Assembly: GCF_002776525.5 (NCBI RefSeq) | Contig: NC_045453.1 | Location: forward strand, 35,676,757-35,740,756 | Direction of reading: 5' to 3' | From: Piliocolobus tephrosceles | Taxonomy: Eukaryota > Chordata > Mammalia > Primates > Cercopithecidae | Length of the DNA stretch: 64,000 nt | Shown: in pieces, positions 11,664-24,370 of the stretch | Layout of the letters: every line of letters starts with the position of its first letter | How positions within the stretch are numbered: position 1 is the stretch's first letter | Notes under the pieces: generated by a model | What the model saw: the letters and a program-made list of their open reading frames with translations, nothing else | The model's database searches: none | What the model was told of the DNA's origin: nothing | Made by a program: the position numbers and the translations under genes

Positions 11664-12445
11664 CTAAAAGAAAATAAGAAAATATTTTACATATCTTAAG
11701 TAAATTACGTACCAACAACAATCAAAAGGGAGCACTGAATTCTCGAGTAACCTATTATTTGAGTTATGCTGTGTGACCCACAAAGACAGCTAGGGGGTTG
11801 AAAACAAGCACGTGAGCGGTGTCCTTAAGGACTTCTACCCAGGACAGCAGATGCTACCAACCCCCGAGAGAAAGGGGCTAGGGCAGCGCAAGAAGGAGTG
11901 GAGTCCTAGGCTTGCCCCAAAGAGACAGGCAGAGGCACAGCCAGAGCAGGGCGAGAGATGAGTTGCTTCAGCTTCTTTTCCATTTGGAGCCTATGTCCGA
12001 GATGGACCCCACTCAATAAAATCCACCACAAAACAGAAGAACAAGAACAAAAAGTGAAAAGACTGAATAACGAAATTATATGAGAATGTAATTACTGAAA
12101 ATTCTTAATATTGTAGCTGTATTATTTTAATTAAAAACTCAATACAAATTTTTGAAGACTAATGTTTGACTTACTAAAATCAGCATGATACAGTTCGCCA
12201 CGTGTATTTAAAAAACACTTCTCCTATGTCCTCTTTCAAATAGTCCTATCAAAACACTCAAAGGTTCCAGGTGCCTGGTTTCTAGCTAGCTCCCTGCCCC
12301 AAAGCCCACACTCCCAAGCTGAGCCCCAGCTCTCACCTCTTCCTCAGCCTCAAGACCAACTGCCTTCCCTCTGTGGTCTCCCTGGCAACCTCTGAACAAG
12401 GGACAAACGTTCCAACGCCCCTCCTTTTAAAGGGACAGTGACAAC

Positions 12446-12568
12446 TGGGCACAGTATTTCGCATCTGTGATCCCAGCTGCTTGGGAGGACTGTTTGAGCC
12501 CAGAAGTTCAAGACCAGCCCAGGCAACATGTCAGCATGTAGACATCGTCTCTACAAAAACTAAAAATA
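12446..12568 (+). mobile_element. Old Alu left-arm fragment, forward
   Basis: Degenerate gggcacagtatttcgcatctg to ctacaaaaactaaaaataag, one monomer only. Confidence 0.7.
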
Positions 12569-12749
12569 AGACAAGGATCTCACGTAGGCATTCCCTTTGA
12601 TGAGCCAAACGGCATCTTCATAGTCACCATCTCTTCAATGTGGTACAACTATCATACTCAAAACAATTACTTCAAGAATTCAGAAACGACTGTTCAGAAA
12701 ACACTGGAAATAAACTTTTATATTTCGCAACACTGAGCATTTAATTTAT

Positions 12750-13054
12750 TTTATTTCACTTTTTAAAGAGTTGGCATCTTGCTCCATTGCCCAAGCTGGA
12801 GTACAGTGGCCTGATCACGGTTCACTACCGTCTCAAACTCCTGGGCTCAAGCGATCCTCCTGGCTTAGTCTCATGAGCAACTGGGCCTACAGATGCGTGC
12901 CACTATGCCCAGCTAATTTTTGAAAAAATTTCTTTTAGAGACAGGGTTTTGCTATGTTATCCAGGCTGGTCCTGAACTCCTAGCCTCAAGCAATCCTCCT
13001 TCCTCAGCCTCCAGAGTTTTGGGGATTACAGGCACGAGCCACTGTGCCCAGCCA
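12750..13054 (-). mobile_element. Alu, reverse, AluJ-like
   Basis: A divergent reverse copy ending gcacgagccactgtgcccagcc. Confidence 0.85.
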
Positions 13055-13304
13055 ACACTGAACATTTATAAAAGCAAAGAAATTTAGAAGTTTTCAAGAA
13101 TGAAAACTGATTTTTAAAAACTCAATTTATGTTAATCTGCAAAATAAGCACACTACTAGATTTGAGTTCTGAGTAATCAGAAAAATGTAGTTATTTCTGT
13201 TAAGTAGAATTCAATGAAGGATATACCTTCAGAAAAGATCAGATCACTTTCCATTTACAAAACTGATTTATTTTCATAATGTCTTCAATAAAGAAAACGT
13301 ACTA

Positions 13305-13592
13305 GGTCGGGCGCGGTGGCTCAAGCCTGTAATCCCAGCACTTTGGGAGGCCGAGACGGGTGGATCACGAGGTCAGGAGATCGAGACCATCCTGGCTAAT
13401 ACGGTGAAACCCCGTCTCTACTAAAAAATACAAAAAACTAGCCGGGCGAGGTGGCGGGCGCCTGTAGTCCCAGCTACTCGGGAGGCTGAGGCAGGAGAAT
13501 GCTGTAAACCCAGGGGGCGGAGCTTGCAGTGAGCTGAGATCCTTCACTGCACTCCAGCCTGCGCCACAGAGGGAGACTCCGTCTCAAAAAAA
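13305..13592 (+). mobile_element. Young AluY of Old World monkey type with perfect target-site duplication
   Basis: It carries ctcaagcctgtaatccc, tgtaaaccc and gagctgagatc, shared with the copies at 29654 and 34682. AAGAAAACGTACTA flanks it exactly at 13291-13304 and 13593-13606. Confidence 0.9.
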
Positions 13593-13606
13593 AAGAAAAC
13601 GTACTA

Positions 13607-14560
13607 TAACATTTCAGTCAGCTTGTAAAATAAAAACATGTATATCGAGGCCCAGGCAAAAAACACCGTGTACTAACATAACTTTTGTCTGTGTAGAATT
13701 AGTGTGTGATTCTACACACCACACAGCACATCGCGGAGGGAATGTGCTCATCAAACTGCAACGGTATTATTGTATCAGTAACAACTTTTCCCCAGAAAGA
13801 AAAATGTGGGTATCCTCGAAACTGGGAAGTGAACAAACTACAGGTTAAAACAGAATGTACCAAATTTAATATTTCTCTACATTTCTAAGCACATTTTTTC
13901 CCCCAGCTGAAAACAAACCGCTTCATTTCTTATTAACTAGAAGCAGCTGATGAGTGGTGATTCCAGCAGAGGACACACACTGATTTCCGAATGCTTGAAT
14001 GGTGGCTCTCAAACCTTTCGTCTCAAGACACCTTTACTCTTACAAGTTGAGAACACCAAAGAGCTTTTGTTTATGTGGAATATATTGCTATTTTCAAAAT
14101 TCTAAATATGTATTAAAAATAAAACTATTAATACATTAACAGTATCTTTAATGAAAGTTACTTCTAAAACAAAAATGTACAGGAAGGGTGGCCCTGTTGT
14201 ACATTTTTGCAAATCTCTGGCTTAACAGAAGATAGCTCCATGTTCATCTCTACTTCTGCCTTCAATCTGTTCCCACAGAGTGTTTCAGCTAAAACACGTC
14301 ATCAAAATCTTGCCTCACACAGATAAGTCTTTAGAATAGAGTATTGTAACCATGTTCACATAACTGTGGATGTTCGCTGATACTACACCAACTCTTGCCA
14401 AGTAGCAGTTTCTTACACGAAAATGGCTGCGTTTACTCTGAACACGTCCTTGCACTCTGGACCCATGTGCACGCTGCTCACCTGGATGACACGGGTTCAA
14501 GTTGCAGACAGAGATTCTCAATGTCCACACATCTCATCAGATAGCAGAAAACAAACATCT
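13607..14560. other. DIDO1 intron, AT-rich unique sequence
   Basis: No gene or clear repeat recognised. Confidence 0.5.
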
Positions 14561-14866
14561 CTTTTTTTCTGCTGCCCAGGCTGGAGTGCAGTGGTGCAAT
14601 CAAGGCTCACTGCAGCCTCAGCACCTCCTCCACCCACACTGCCACCAGGCTCAAGTGGTCTTCCCACCTCACCCTCCCCCCTCCCCAGTAGCTGAGACTA
14701 CAGGTCATGCCACCATGCCCGGTTAATTTTTACATTTTTTTTTTTTGTAGAGAGACAGGGTCTTACTACATTGCTCAAGCTGGTCTCAAACTCCTGGGAT
14801 CAAGCATCTATCCACCTCTGCCTTCCAAAGTGCTGGGATTACAGGTGTGAGTCACCTCACCTGGCC
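14561..14866 (-). mobile_element. Alu, reverse
   Basis: Reverse dimer from tttttttctgctgcccaggc to gtgtgagtcacctcacctggc. Confidence 0.85.
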
Positions 14867-15851
14867 GATAATGTCAGGTCCAATCTCCACGAAGACTTTA
14901 GTTACTAAGAAAGCCATTGAGTTTACGATGGCAGATACAAGTTTTCTAAACTTCCAATTTTCACCCCAAAGCTCAAATTTTATCCTTAGCAACAAATACT
15001 GTTCGTTCTTTCTTTGAGACATCATTCGTTTTGGACAAAACGCCTGCCACATGCCAAGTCTGAAAACTGTCCTCCGTCTGTTGTTCTGTCAGGGACCGTG
15101 TTCCCGGGGACCACTCAGCTCCCAGCTCAATGCCCCAGGACTGTGCGTGGACAGTACCCACGTGGGGATGCAGCGGGAGCTTTATATGCAACTTGACATT
15201 TAATCACAGAGAAAGTTAAAAAGATGTATGTATGGAGGTTCCAAATGAATAAAATTAATATTTACTGCATCATCAGGGACATTATTTGGGAAAATTCGCA
15301 TATTCTAAACATTTGGTGCCCATGCACGGTGCTGAAGAGGCTCCAATCTGCCCTGTGCCACCGGTGCAAATGTCAAACTCAACAGAACAGGCCTGTACTA
15401 TTAAATGACTATTATGCAGAAGTCATCTTCACCTCTTAGCCCCAGAAAAGGCTTCAAGGACTTCCCCTCAGGGGTCCATGGAACATAGAGAACTGTGGCA
15501 ACATGCCATTTCTACCAGTTTAGGAATACACTGGGTATGTGCAAAGCAATAATACACATCTATGCTTCAGACATCAGAAGAAACTTTAAACATTTCCTTC
15601 CACAAATGTTCTGTAACTACCTGTTAATCTTCCCTCAGATTCCCCAACTCACCAAAACAGTAAGCAGCCAAAAGTGAAATTTCTTAAAAACCAAACAAAA
15701 ATATCCTCCCGAAAGGTCAGCTCTATGTTACTTTAAAAAGCCCAACTACAACTATTACAATAGCATGGGTGTGCGACCACCGCCAATCTGTGCGCTCAGC
15801 TTGTGCTACTCTAAACTCTGCTGGGAGTCATCAACTCAAGCGTGCCCACTT

Positions 15852-15983
15852 CCAGGCTGGGGTGCAGCCACATGATCAGGGCGCACTGCAGCCTCCACTA
15901 CACAAGTTCAAACGATCCTTCCGATCCTTCGGCCTCCACCTGAGTAGCTGGGATACCACAGGTGTGAGCCATGCTGCCCAGCC
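15852..15983 (-). mobile_element. Degenerate partial Alu, reverse
   Basis: Runs from caggctggggtgcagccac to gagccatgctgcccagccc with an internal duplication of gatccttc. Confidence 0.7.
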
Positions 15984-16812
15984 CCCACCTAAAGATTTTC
16001 AGTTCCAAAAACCTGAGACTAGTTTCTGAGTAATTAATCTCCAAGACACTTTAACATATGACATACGACCATAATTAAGTTTCTATTTTCATAACATCGC
16101 ACCTCCAGGAAAAGAACTCTGACTTCTAAGCAGAAAGATAAAACAAAAATGCGTATTTTACCTCGCCTGGTGGCAAACATTGTTTCTTCAAACCTCATAT
16201 TCCCCTGAAACAATACTCAAAACAATTTTAACCCACCAGTCAGAAACTATAACGCTACAGTAAAACCTCACTATTCTAAACGTCATTATTTTGTTAATTC
16301 TCACAGGGCAGAGGCCAAAGTTTCTGTTTATTTCTATTTTGCCTATTAAGGGCCTCCTGGCTCATCAATCTGTTTATTACGCAGATGAAGAGGGAAAGAG
16401 AAGACACTAGCTAAAAGTTCTTTAAACTACCACAAATGAAGGAAAGATTACCCAATAAAAGACTCTTGATAGCTCAGTTTTCATTAATAGAACAGTCACT
16501 AGGAGGATCTACCTAAAAACTTCATATGACATCCCCAAATGCGATGTGTTCTGCAGTCACCAGCAGCAGCCGTTCACGTACCATGACAGCCACTCAAAGC
16601 TTCACCAGCTTGCAGCAGGAAACACTGTGCTGCACTCACCAAACAGGGAGAGAGATCTGGGCCCACAAGGAAACGAAGAAGCCCAATTTTCATTTATTTT
16701 AGTATCTATGCAGAATCTGACTCAGTTGCATAGATTACATTTAAATCCTTCAGAAGGCAAATTCAAAGTTTTGCTGCTTACCAAGTAACACTGTCATTAT
16801 AAAAATTATTCT
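15984..16812. other. DIDO1 intron, unique sequence
   Basis: AT-rich intron with no recognised feature. Confidence 0.5.
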
Positions 16813-17107
16813 GGGCCAGGTGCGGTGGCTCATGCCTGCACTTTGGGAGGCTGAGGCAGGTGGATCACCTGAGGTCAGGAGTTTGAGACCAGCCTGGCCA
16901 GCATAGTGAAACCCCCATCTCTACTAAAAACACAAAAATTAGCAGGGTGTGGTGGCGGGTGCCTGTAATACCAGCTACTTGGGAGGCTGAGGTAGGAGAA
17001 TCACTTAAACCGGGGAGGCAGGGGTTGCACAGAGCTGAGATCATGCCACTGTACTCCAGCCTGGGCAACAAGAGCAAAACTCCCTCTCAAAAAAAAAAAA
17101 AAAAAAG
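16813..17107 (+). mobile_element. Alu, forward, AluS-like with a small 5' deletion
   Basis: The usual gtaatcccag between the cctg and cactttggg blocks is missing. The rest is full length with an A tail. Confidence 0.85.
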
Positions 17108-18460
17108 CAGCAAGGGTGCCACAACACAGTATGTTTCTCACAAGGAAAATACAGAGAAAAATCCAGAAACAACCTATATTGTTGTTTTACATTTCTTGGG
17201 TATTTGTGTTTTTATAGATACGTGAGACAAAAAGCAAAACTTGTTACTGAAAAACCTGCTGAGGACTAACACTTTGGTCAGCCTGGGCTACAGCCAGGCC
17301 GCCAAGCTCCCTGGTGTGAGCTTGCAACAATCCTGCCATTTCCCTCTATCCACTTTCTCGTGCAAAACGCAGGCTTGTGACCTTGGTGGGCAACTCAGGT
17401 GGGAAATTTCAACTCTCCAAATGAATGCCAGGAACCAGAAACAGTCACATAAAATCATTTATCGAGGTGAAGGAGAAGTGAGGTTTATTGTTCTCTAATG
17501 GCTGGACATAAAGTCTCCTAACCTACTACCTTTGATGGGCTCCCCTTGTCTCTCAGTGAAAAAGAAAATATGGTTTCAAATACTAAGATATAGCCCCAAT
17601 TCTATATACCAGGATTCCGGCTAGTTAATAAAAGGTCACCACCTGGGCCTTGGTGAGGACCACAATGCACAGGTTCTTGTCCCCATGAAGAAATCCACCT
17701 CAGGCCACATGTGTGGCAGTGTGAGCTCTCTGGAGACCATGCCAGGTAGGGTGCGCTTTGGGAGGTCATCCCCGCAGGGTACTGCGTGGGCTGCTTCCCC
17801 TCAAGCGCATTGTTTATTACGGGTTTAAATCACTGTCCTTTATGTCCTCCTTGGTCCACACCCTTAGAGACCTGCATAATTCCATGGCCCCAAGCACAGC
17901 CTACTCTTGCCTCCCACCCAAGAGAGTTGCTGCTAAGGATTCAGCAAAGGGATGTGTAGGGCACTTTGAGGGAGAGGTGTGTACTGGAACGGCTTTACAG
18001 GTGACAGCGAATCACACTGATTCCACACTTGCCCCAAGTGGCAAGCACATGGCTGAACCACTAAAAACTGTTCAAAGACACAGCTTATCTTCCTAGAAGT
18101 CATCAATTTCCCCAAGTGTTTACAGCCAACTATTTTACAACTCCTAGAGAAGTGGTTCTCAAAAAGGGTGGTCCAGGGGTCCTTTTGGGAGGCCCCCAGG
18201 ATCAAAGCAGTCTGCACAACACTAACATTCTGTGCTGTTTCCACGGTCACTCTGAGTATATGCTAGAGCATTTCAGAAGCTGAACGAGGATGACACTAAG
18301 TTTGAATTCGGAAGGAGATGTGCAAATCCAGCAGCTGTCAGTTAAGACAAAGAGATTTGTGAAAAAAACAAAACCATCTTTCTCATTAAATTGTTTTGGT
18401 CACTGAAAACAGGTTCTACAAAATGTTACTTATGTTAATATATAATGGTTTACAATTTTA
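17108..18460. other. DIDO1 intron, unique sequence
   Basis: No gene or clear repeat recognised. Confidence 0.5.
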
Positions 18461-18750
18461 CTTATTTATTTTGAGATGGTGTCTAGCTCTCACCAGGCAC
18501 GTGCAGTGGCACGATCCTGGCTCACTGCAAGTTCGGCCTCCTAGGTTCAAAGGATTCTCCTGCCTCAGTCTCCAGAGTAGCCGGGATTACCAGCGTGTGC
18601 CACCACACCCAGTTATTTTTTTGTGTTTTTAGTAGAGAAAGGGTTTCACCATGTTGGCCAGGCTGGTCTTGAACTCCCGACCTCAGGTGATCCGCCCACT
18701 TTGGCCTTCCAAAGTGCGAGTATTACAGGCACCAGCCACCGTGCCAGGCT
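18461..18750 (-). mobile_element. Alu, reverse
   Basis: Reverse dimer from tattttgagatggtgtctagc to caccagccaccgtgccaggct. Confidence 0.85.
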
Positions 18751-19198
18751 CGTTTACAATTTTAAATAGAAGGCACTTAAGTATTTAACTGACTCATTTT
18801 TAAACGTCAAACATGGTGACTATCAACAGATATAACAAAAGCTCTTTGGAGTCTTCCTGCTTTTTAGGAGTGTAAAGCAGTCCTGGGTCCAGCCAGTCTG
18901 GAAACCACTGACACAGAGCAGCGCCTTCCACTGCTGGAGCCAGAAAGGCTGCTCCCTGACTCTCAAGAGCAACCCCGAGGCCATTCCCGTTCAGTCAGGA
19001 TCCTCCTGGCAGTGACAGGTACTGCTTTCACATTCGATTTTTCCAGACACCCCGTCTATTCTCATTCAGTTTCATGTGATTACTGACAAGGCCAAGTGAG
19101 ATGATGTCCACCTAAGTTCAGGTGGAGAGAATGCGGTTTCTTCTTTAAAACCCCTTCTCTCACATGAATTGCTTCTCAAATTGGAACTGCAGCCAATT

Positions 19199-19615
19199 TT
19201 TTTGTTGTAGTTGAGATGGGGTCTCTCTCTGTCACCCAGGCCGGAGGGCAGTGGAGCGACTTATCAAGGCTCACTGCAGCCTCAATCTCCCTGGGCTCAG
19301 GTTATCCTTCTACCTCAGCCTCCCTGGTAGCTGCGACTACAAGCATGCACTACAGTGCCCGGCTATTTATATATATATATATAAATTTATATATATACAA
19401 ATTAATATACATTATATATCTATATATGTAATATAAATTATATATAAACATACAAAAAATATATAATTTATACATATATGAATTTATATATATATCCCCC
19501 CCAACCAATAACAGGGTTTTGCCATGTTGCCCGGTCTGATCTCGAACTCCTGGGCTCAAGTGATTATCACGCCTCAGCCTCCCAAAGTGCATCAGCCCTC
19601 ACACCCAGCCTGGAA
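19199..19615 (-). mobile_element. Alu, reverse, expanded by an internal TA array
   Basis: A reverse Alu whose central A/T-rich linker is replaced by about 130 bp of TA-rich sequence; both arms are recognisable on either side. Confidence 0.85.
19366..19495. repeat. TA-rich array inside the Alu linker
   Basis: Irregular (TA)n with aaatt interruptions, almost entirely A and T, unstable in type. Confidence 0.9.
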
Positions 19616-20751
19616 TTCCAATTCATGAAGGTCACAGCCTAAGGGGCAAAATTACTGCTTGGGGACCTTGTAAACTCAAAAGTCAAGAATTAACTTTGTA
19701 TTTCAACTGGAATCTTCCTTTCTTTCCCTGGGATTGAGAGGCCAATGTCTAGTTCTGTTTTAGGGGGTAGGGGGATGGTCCCAGCTGAAGACAAAGAGGA
19801 GTTTTGACATAAAAGGGTTTTTTTCTGTATCCATTTTTACATGTACAGCTGGATTCGACAGAGTCAAACACGTTATGACAAGCAACTTCCCGGGCCCCCA
19901 ATCACTGCTGCATGGGTGGGAAGAAGTGAGCAGAAAGATATTTTACTACTCAAACATGTGAAAGGGAAAACATTATGTTTTAGTTACAGTCTAGCAAATC
20001 CAAAGAGGCCAGGCCAGTGTCTACCTGGCCTGTGTCTCCAGGGTCTTGGGAGTATCCCTGGGGCCCACTCCCCTTGGTGCAGGTTCCGCGTTCCCAGTCC
20101 TGACAGCTGCAGCCAGCAGTGCCCACCCCCACCCAGACATTTACAACCAGGACAAGTCCTCAGTGAAGCAGATGGGAGGTTGGGGGGCTCAAGGGGAAAC
20201 CTGTCGATGAACGCAGGGTTAGACCCCAGCTGCAAATGGTAACAGCGGCAGTGGGGGGACGGGGGGGAAGAGGCCCACAGTGTACCAGGCAGTGCATCTG
20301 TCTACAAATGCGGGGGCCACAGGGTATCAGGCAGTGCTTCTAAGGGCCGCACTTTCCTGTCTGTGAAATGGGGATGGTAATGACCTCACAGCTTCCTACA
20401 AGGTTTTCTGAAGCAACATGTCAAGTGCCAAATCATCTGTGGCAAGTGTGCGACAGTAGGTGCCACCTGAGAAAGCGACACAGCCTGTGCTGGCGAGGGT
20501 TTGGAGAGAAACGCCCTCTTTGGCGAGTCTATTTATCCGACATATTTGCTAACAGCCCGATATGGGCTTGGCACAGGGAAGAGAGCAGGAGACATACTGT
20601 TTTCATGGAGGGCAGGGAGTGCTTCCCGGTGACCCAGAAGAAGTAAGTAGGAAGTACACACAAACTTATGAGTTTTTTTTCCTCAGGTGACAAACGGAAC
20701 ACAAACTAACAGACTACTTTGAAAAATCAAGAAACATCTATATAGTGAAAT

Positions 20752-20934
20752 TCTTTTTTTGGGGGGGATGGGGGGTGGACAGAGTCTTGCTTTGTCACCC
20801 AGGCTGGAGAGCAGTAGCACAATCACAGCTCACTATAGCCTGGAACTCCTGGCTTCAAGAGATCCTCTGGCCTCTGGCCTCAGCCTCCCAAAGTGCTGGA
20901 ACTACAGGAATGCATCTGCGGGCTTGGCTTAAGG
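20752..20934 (-). mobile_element. Partial old Alu, reverse
   Basis: Starts with T and G runs then gacagagtcttgctttgtcac, and jumps from the first arm to the cagcctcccaaagtgctgg end. Confidence 0.75.
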
Positions 20935-20942
20935 GAATTCTT

Positions 20943-21216
20943 CTTTTTTTTTTTTTTTGGAGTCTCGCTCTGTTGCCCAGGCTGGAGTGCAGTGGCCAGG
21001 TCTCAGCTCACTGCAACCTGACCTCCCAGGTTCAAGCGATTCTTCCACCGCGGCCTCTCAAGTAGCTGGGATTACAGGCAGGTGCCACCAAACTCAGCTA
21101 ATTTTTGTATTTTTAATTAGAGACGGGGTTTCACCATGTTGGCCAGGCTGGTCTCGAACTTCTGACAAGCGTCTTGGCCTCCCAAAGTGCTGGGATTCCA
21201 GGCATGAGCCAAGGTG
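20943..21216 (-). mobile_element. Alu, reverse, AluS-like
   Basis: T tract then ggagtctcgctctgttgccc; ends at ggcatgagccaaggtg with small deletions. Confidence 0.85.
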
Positions 21217-23399
21217 ATGAATCATCACATGCACAGCCATGAAAAAAACTCCTTGGCACGCGAGTGAGAGGCAGGGACAAGCTGGCCAGGGCAGTGGCCA
21301 CAGCCTCCAACACATCCCATTCACTAGTGCAAAACAGCTGTAATGTGGAGCTTTTCAGGACAGTGCCCTTTCCGGTGTTTTTACTATTTTTACATAATGT
21401 TTAAGTTTCCTGTATGTGTATTATTTTTGTAACCAAACACATTAAGGTATCTTCATTTTGGAAAAAAAGTTGATTTATCTTATTAAAAAGGTATATTAAA
21501 TAACCACTTAAATGTCTGTATCAGCATATGCAAAACAAAACCATGGCATCAAAATTTGGTACCCAAGGAGAGAAATGCCTCCTTTACAATTTAACACACG
21601 ATCATTACCACCTGTGAAGTTTTATGGTCATGGTTACAGAATTCTTATCAAAATATGTACAATCACCTATTCATATAACAACTTACCCTCAAAATTACTA
21701 CTCAAAAAATAAAATGGGCCTGGACAGCACAGACTGTCTCACAGATGAGTGTGGACACGCACAGGAAATCAGCAAAGCGGACTTCGTTCTTTGGCCTCCT
21801 CTTTCCCAATCAGTACATTTCCATTAACTGTTCATCACAGAACCTTTGTAATGCAGTTAACGAACATCATTTGATAGCAGCCATAAAGAGGCTGATCTTA
21901 GTATCCACTGTAAGGGACCCCATCATTTAAATCAGAAAGGTAAGTGAGAGACTCTGTTGACAGAGAATTTCCGAGTGGTCTTCTAAGCCTGCCAGACAGA
22001 GATGAGACCTCTCAGGCAAGTGGAGAGTGCAGGGACCACGGACAGTAGGGAGTCACCTGTTAAACACATTCAATCTTTGCTCTTCAAGAGCCCAACAAGC
22101 CACTTGGTATCATGTACACACTTGGACAGGTATACAAAAAGGAAAAACGTGCCTTGTTTACAGAGATTCCAAACACTGAAGACGTGGCACAGCTTAAAAA
22201 TAAACACTAAAAAGAAGCACCCCACTGGGCTCCACAGTACTGACCTTAAGGAATTATGACCCTAAGGCTGTAGAAAAACACAGTATCAACAGCAGAACCT
22301 GCCAACTTCACCGCGAAACAAAACGGGAGCCAATGCCCATTCCAATCATTCCCTCCTCACATGAAGAAACTCCACCACCCTTCAAGGCCAAACTGATGAT
22401 ACACACGTCCTAGACAAGCCATTGTGATGCTCACACATACACATGCAACATGGGCTGGGCTGTCTGGTAACCATAGGTACAGCTGGGCAGTCAATCACAA
22501 ATTATCTTATTTGTGCCCTGTCTTCTCATCACAGCACAATTCGCTCTGCTTGACATAATCTGAATTCAACCAACTACTACTAAGGGTCAGCCTCTGGTGG
22601 AAAGCCTGCACAAAATTCAAGATATACGCTTTCCCAAAACAAGGTAAGAGGTATCGTACTCATGAAACTTGTTGAAACAAGTCTACAAGAACAGACACCT
22701 CCTCCCCATGTACACAGCAAGTAGGAAACCAAGTGTGCATTAGGCAGGGAGTTTCACAACAGGGCTGTGTCTGTCTTCCTGGGTGACACTTCTGAGATGT
22801 CTATGCTGTATTTAAAATAGAAAAATAGTGGAATAGTCACAGACACACATACATACACAAACAGCAACCCAAAGGGCCACTAACGAGCCCTACGCTCCAG
22901 GGTAAATGGGTTGGCAACATCTGATTTAAAGGAAGGAGCTGAAATAATCTCTCAAGTTCCCCACTGAACTTGTCTCCAGGAGGACTGGGACAGGGGCCAC
23001 CTTGGTCACTGCTATATCCCTCGTGCTAACACAGTATGCAATGAATGTCCATTAATAAAATGACTGTATTTACTCCTTAAAACACTCTGCTAAGGACCTT
23101 TTCACTGCTGAGAACTGTATTTCAACCAAGTCATACGTGGCCCTAGGGAACCATGCAAAACGGGGTATAGCTAGACTATGTGAATATACCGAAAAGGCGT
23201 TCCCATCTGCCCTTTCCCTCCTCTAAGTCCCTGAGTACACTAGGCTCAAATCTCATTCCATCAGCAGGCAGATGACATGGATATCAATGGCCCAGGCACA
23301 AATTAAAAAGTGTTTTCAATAACTGGTAACTCTGTAAACTACTGCTACCTATGGCCCAAACTCTAAACTTAAATATTAAGGTGCTTTATTTACAGCAAA
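21217..23399. other. DIDO1 intron, unique sequence
   Basis: Over 2 kb without a recognised Alu or gene, leading up to the internal CpG island. Confidence 0.5.
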
Positions 23400-24031
23400 A
23401 ATGCCGGCCCTGACCTCCACTGTCTCAAAACTGCGAGGAGGAGCCCGGACGCCGCAGCGGAGGCAGCACCGGCACCCCTCCCGCCAAGCGCAGGAACTGG
23501 CCTTTTCGGCTTCCAGGGTCACTGGAAGGCAAAATGTGTCACAGATACGGCCAGTACACACCAACGCAACGAACGATTCCACAAAAAAACTGAAAACCAG
23601 CGCGGGGAGGTAACGACGCATTCTCTGGGAAGCGAATCCGCGCTCTTCGCGCTTCCCGCAGCGCCAGCCGCCCCGCAGTGCCGGAATCCCCCGAAGGCAC
23701 GCCAGAAGCTAAGCCGGCCACGGGGTGGCCGCACCCAAGGCCCGGGAGGAAGCGCCAAGGCTCCCAGGGATGCCTAGGGAAACCAGCTGCGCCTATAAGC
23801 CAGCTGCGCGGCCCCCCGAGCCCCGGGCCGCACTCGCCCAGGCCAGCCTTCCGCTCCTCCCCGCGAGCTGCCGCCCCGACTTCCACCCTCGAAACCGTTC
23901 CTGCCGCGACCACAGAGTGCTCGCCAGTCGCCTCAACCTCACGCAGCCCACCAGGGCCGGCGTCTGAGGCCCGCGCCCCCTGCCCGGGGCTGCTCTCACC
24001 GGCCCCGCCCGCCCGCTCGCTCCCTTCCGCG

Positions 24032-24042
24032 GCCGCCATCTT
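24032..24042 (-). promoter_or_regulatory. YY1-like site in the internal DIDO1 CpG island
   Basis: GCCGCCATCTT on the plus strand is AAGATGGCGGC on the minus strand, identical in core to the sites at the main promoter. It lies 130 bp inside the intron downstream of the alternative first exon. Confidence 0.45.
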
Positions 24043-24172
24043 CTCGGCCGGAGCGGCCTCTGAGGGATCCGCGGCTCTCACCGGCCGGGCTCCGATGCCG
24101 GCCCCGCCCCGCTCCCAAGGGCGGCCCAAGCAGCAGCCGGCTCCTCTACCCGACGCCCGGGACGCCACTTAC

Positions 24173-24290
24173 CGCAGGCCGCAGGCCTGTAGGGTCTCGC
24201 AGCCATTTCCCCGAACGCCGTGGAGTGGGCGGCCGGCCACCGAGACGGCGCGGGGCTAGAGCGGCGCCCCCGCGCGGTGGGCGGAGGACG
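24173..24290 (-). other. DIDO1: Alternative DIDO1 first exon in the internal CpG island (5' end approximate)
   Basis: A perfect donor, gcctgcg|gtaagt, ends a GC-rich minus-strand exon after 24173. Upstream lies the CpG island and no other gene on this strand, so an alternative DIDO1 first exon is the simplest reading. The transcription start is not visible; the right boundary given is only a guess within the island. The exon contains an upstream ATG at 24206-24204 that reads openly into the donor. Confidence 0.55.
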
Positions 24291-24331
24291 AGGCCGGCCA
24301 CCGAGACGCTGCGGGGCTAGAGCGGAGCCCC
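24231..24331. repeat. Imperfect tandem duplication (40-bp unit, 61-bp period) at the internal promoter
   Basis: The segment starting ggccggccaccgagacg at 24231 recurs at 24292, and the two 40-bp copies (to 24270 and 24331) differ at about three positions. The duplication covers the likely start region of the alternative DIDO1 first exon. Confidence 0.85.
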
Positions 24332-24370
24332 AGGCTGGGAAGCCTAACCCCGTACTGCGCGCATGCGCCC

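Larger units (their letters stand above)
23400..24370. promoter_or_regulatory. Internal CpG island, probable alternative DIDO1 promoter
   Basis: This block of nearly 1 kb is CpG-dense within an otherwise ordinary intron and contains a consensus minus-strand donor (24172), a YY1-like GCCGCCATCTT at 24032, and GC boxes. It lies about 12 kb inside the main DIDO1 promoter and 12.5 kb upstream of the shared 5'UTR exon. A 40-bp direct repeat with 61-bp spacing lies at its right edge. Confidence 0.65.

Noticed and set aside
23539..24168. 209-codon minus-strand open frame starting in the internal CpG island
   Set aside because: Lies within the intron just past the alternative DIDO1 donor, low-complexity Ala/Gly. 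I cannot support it as a protein.
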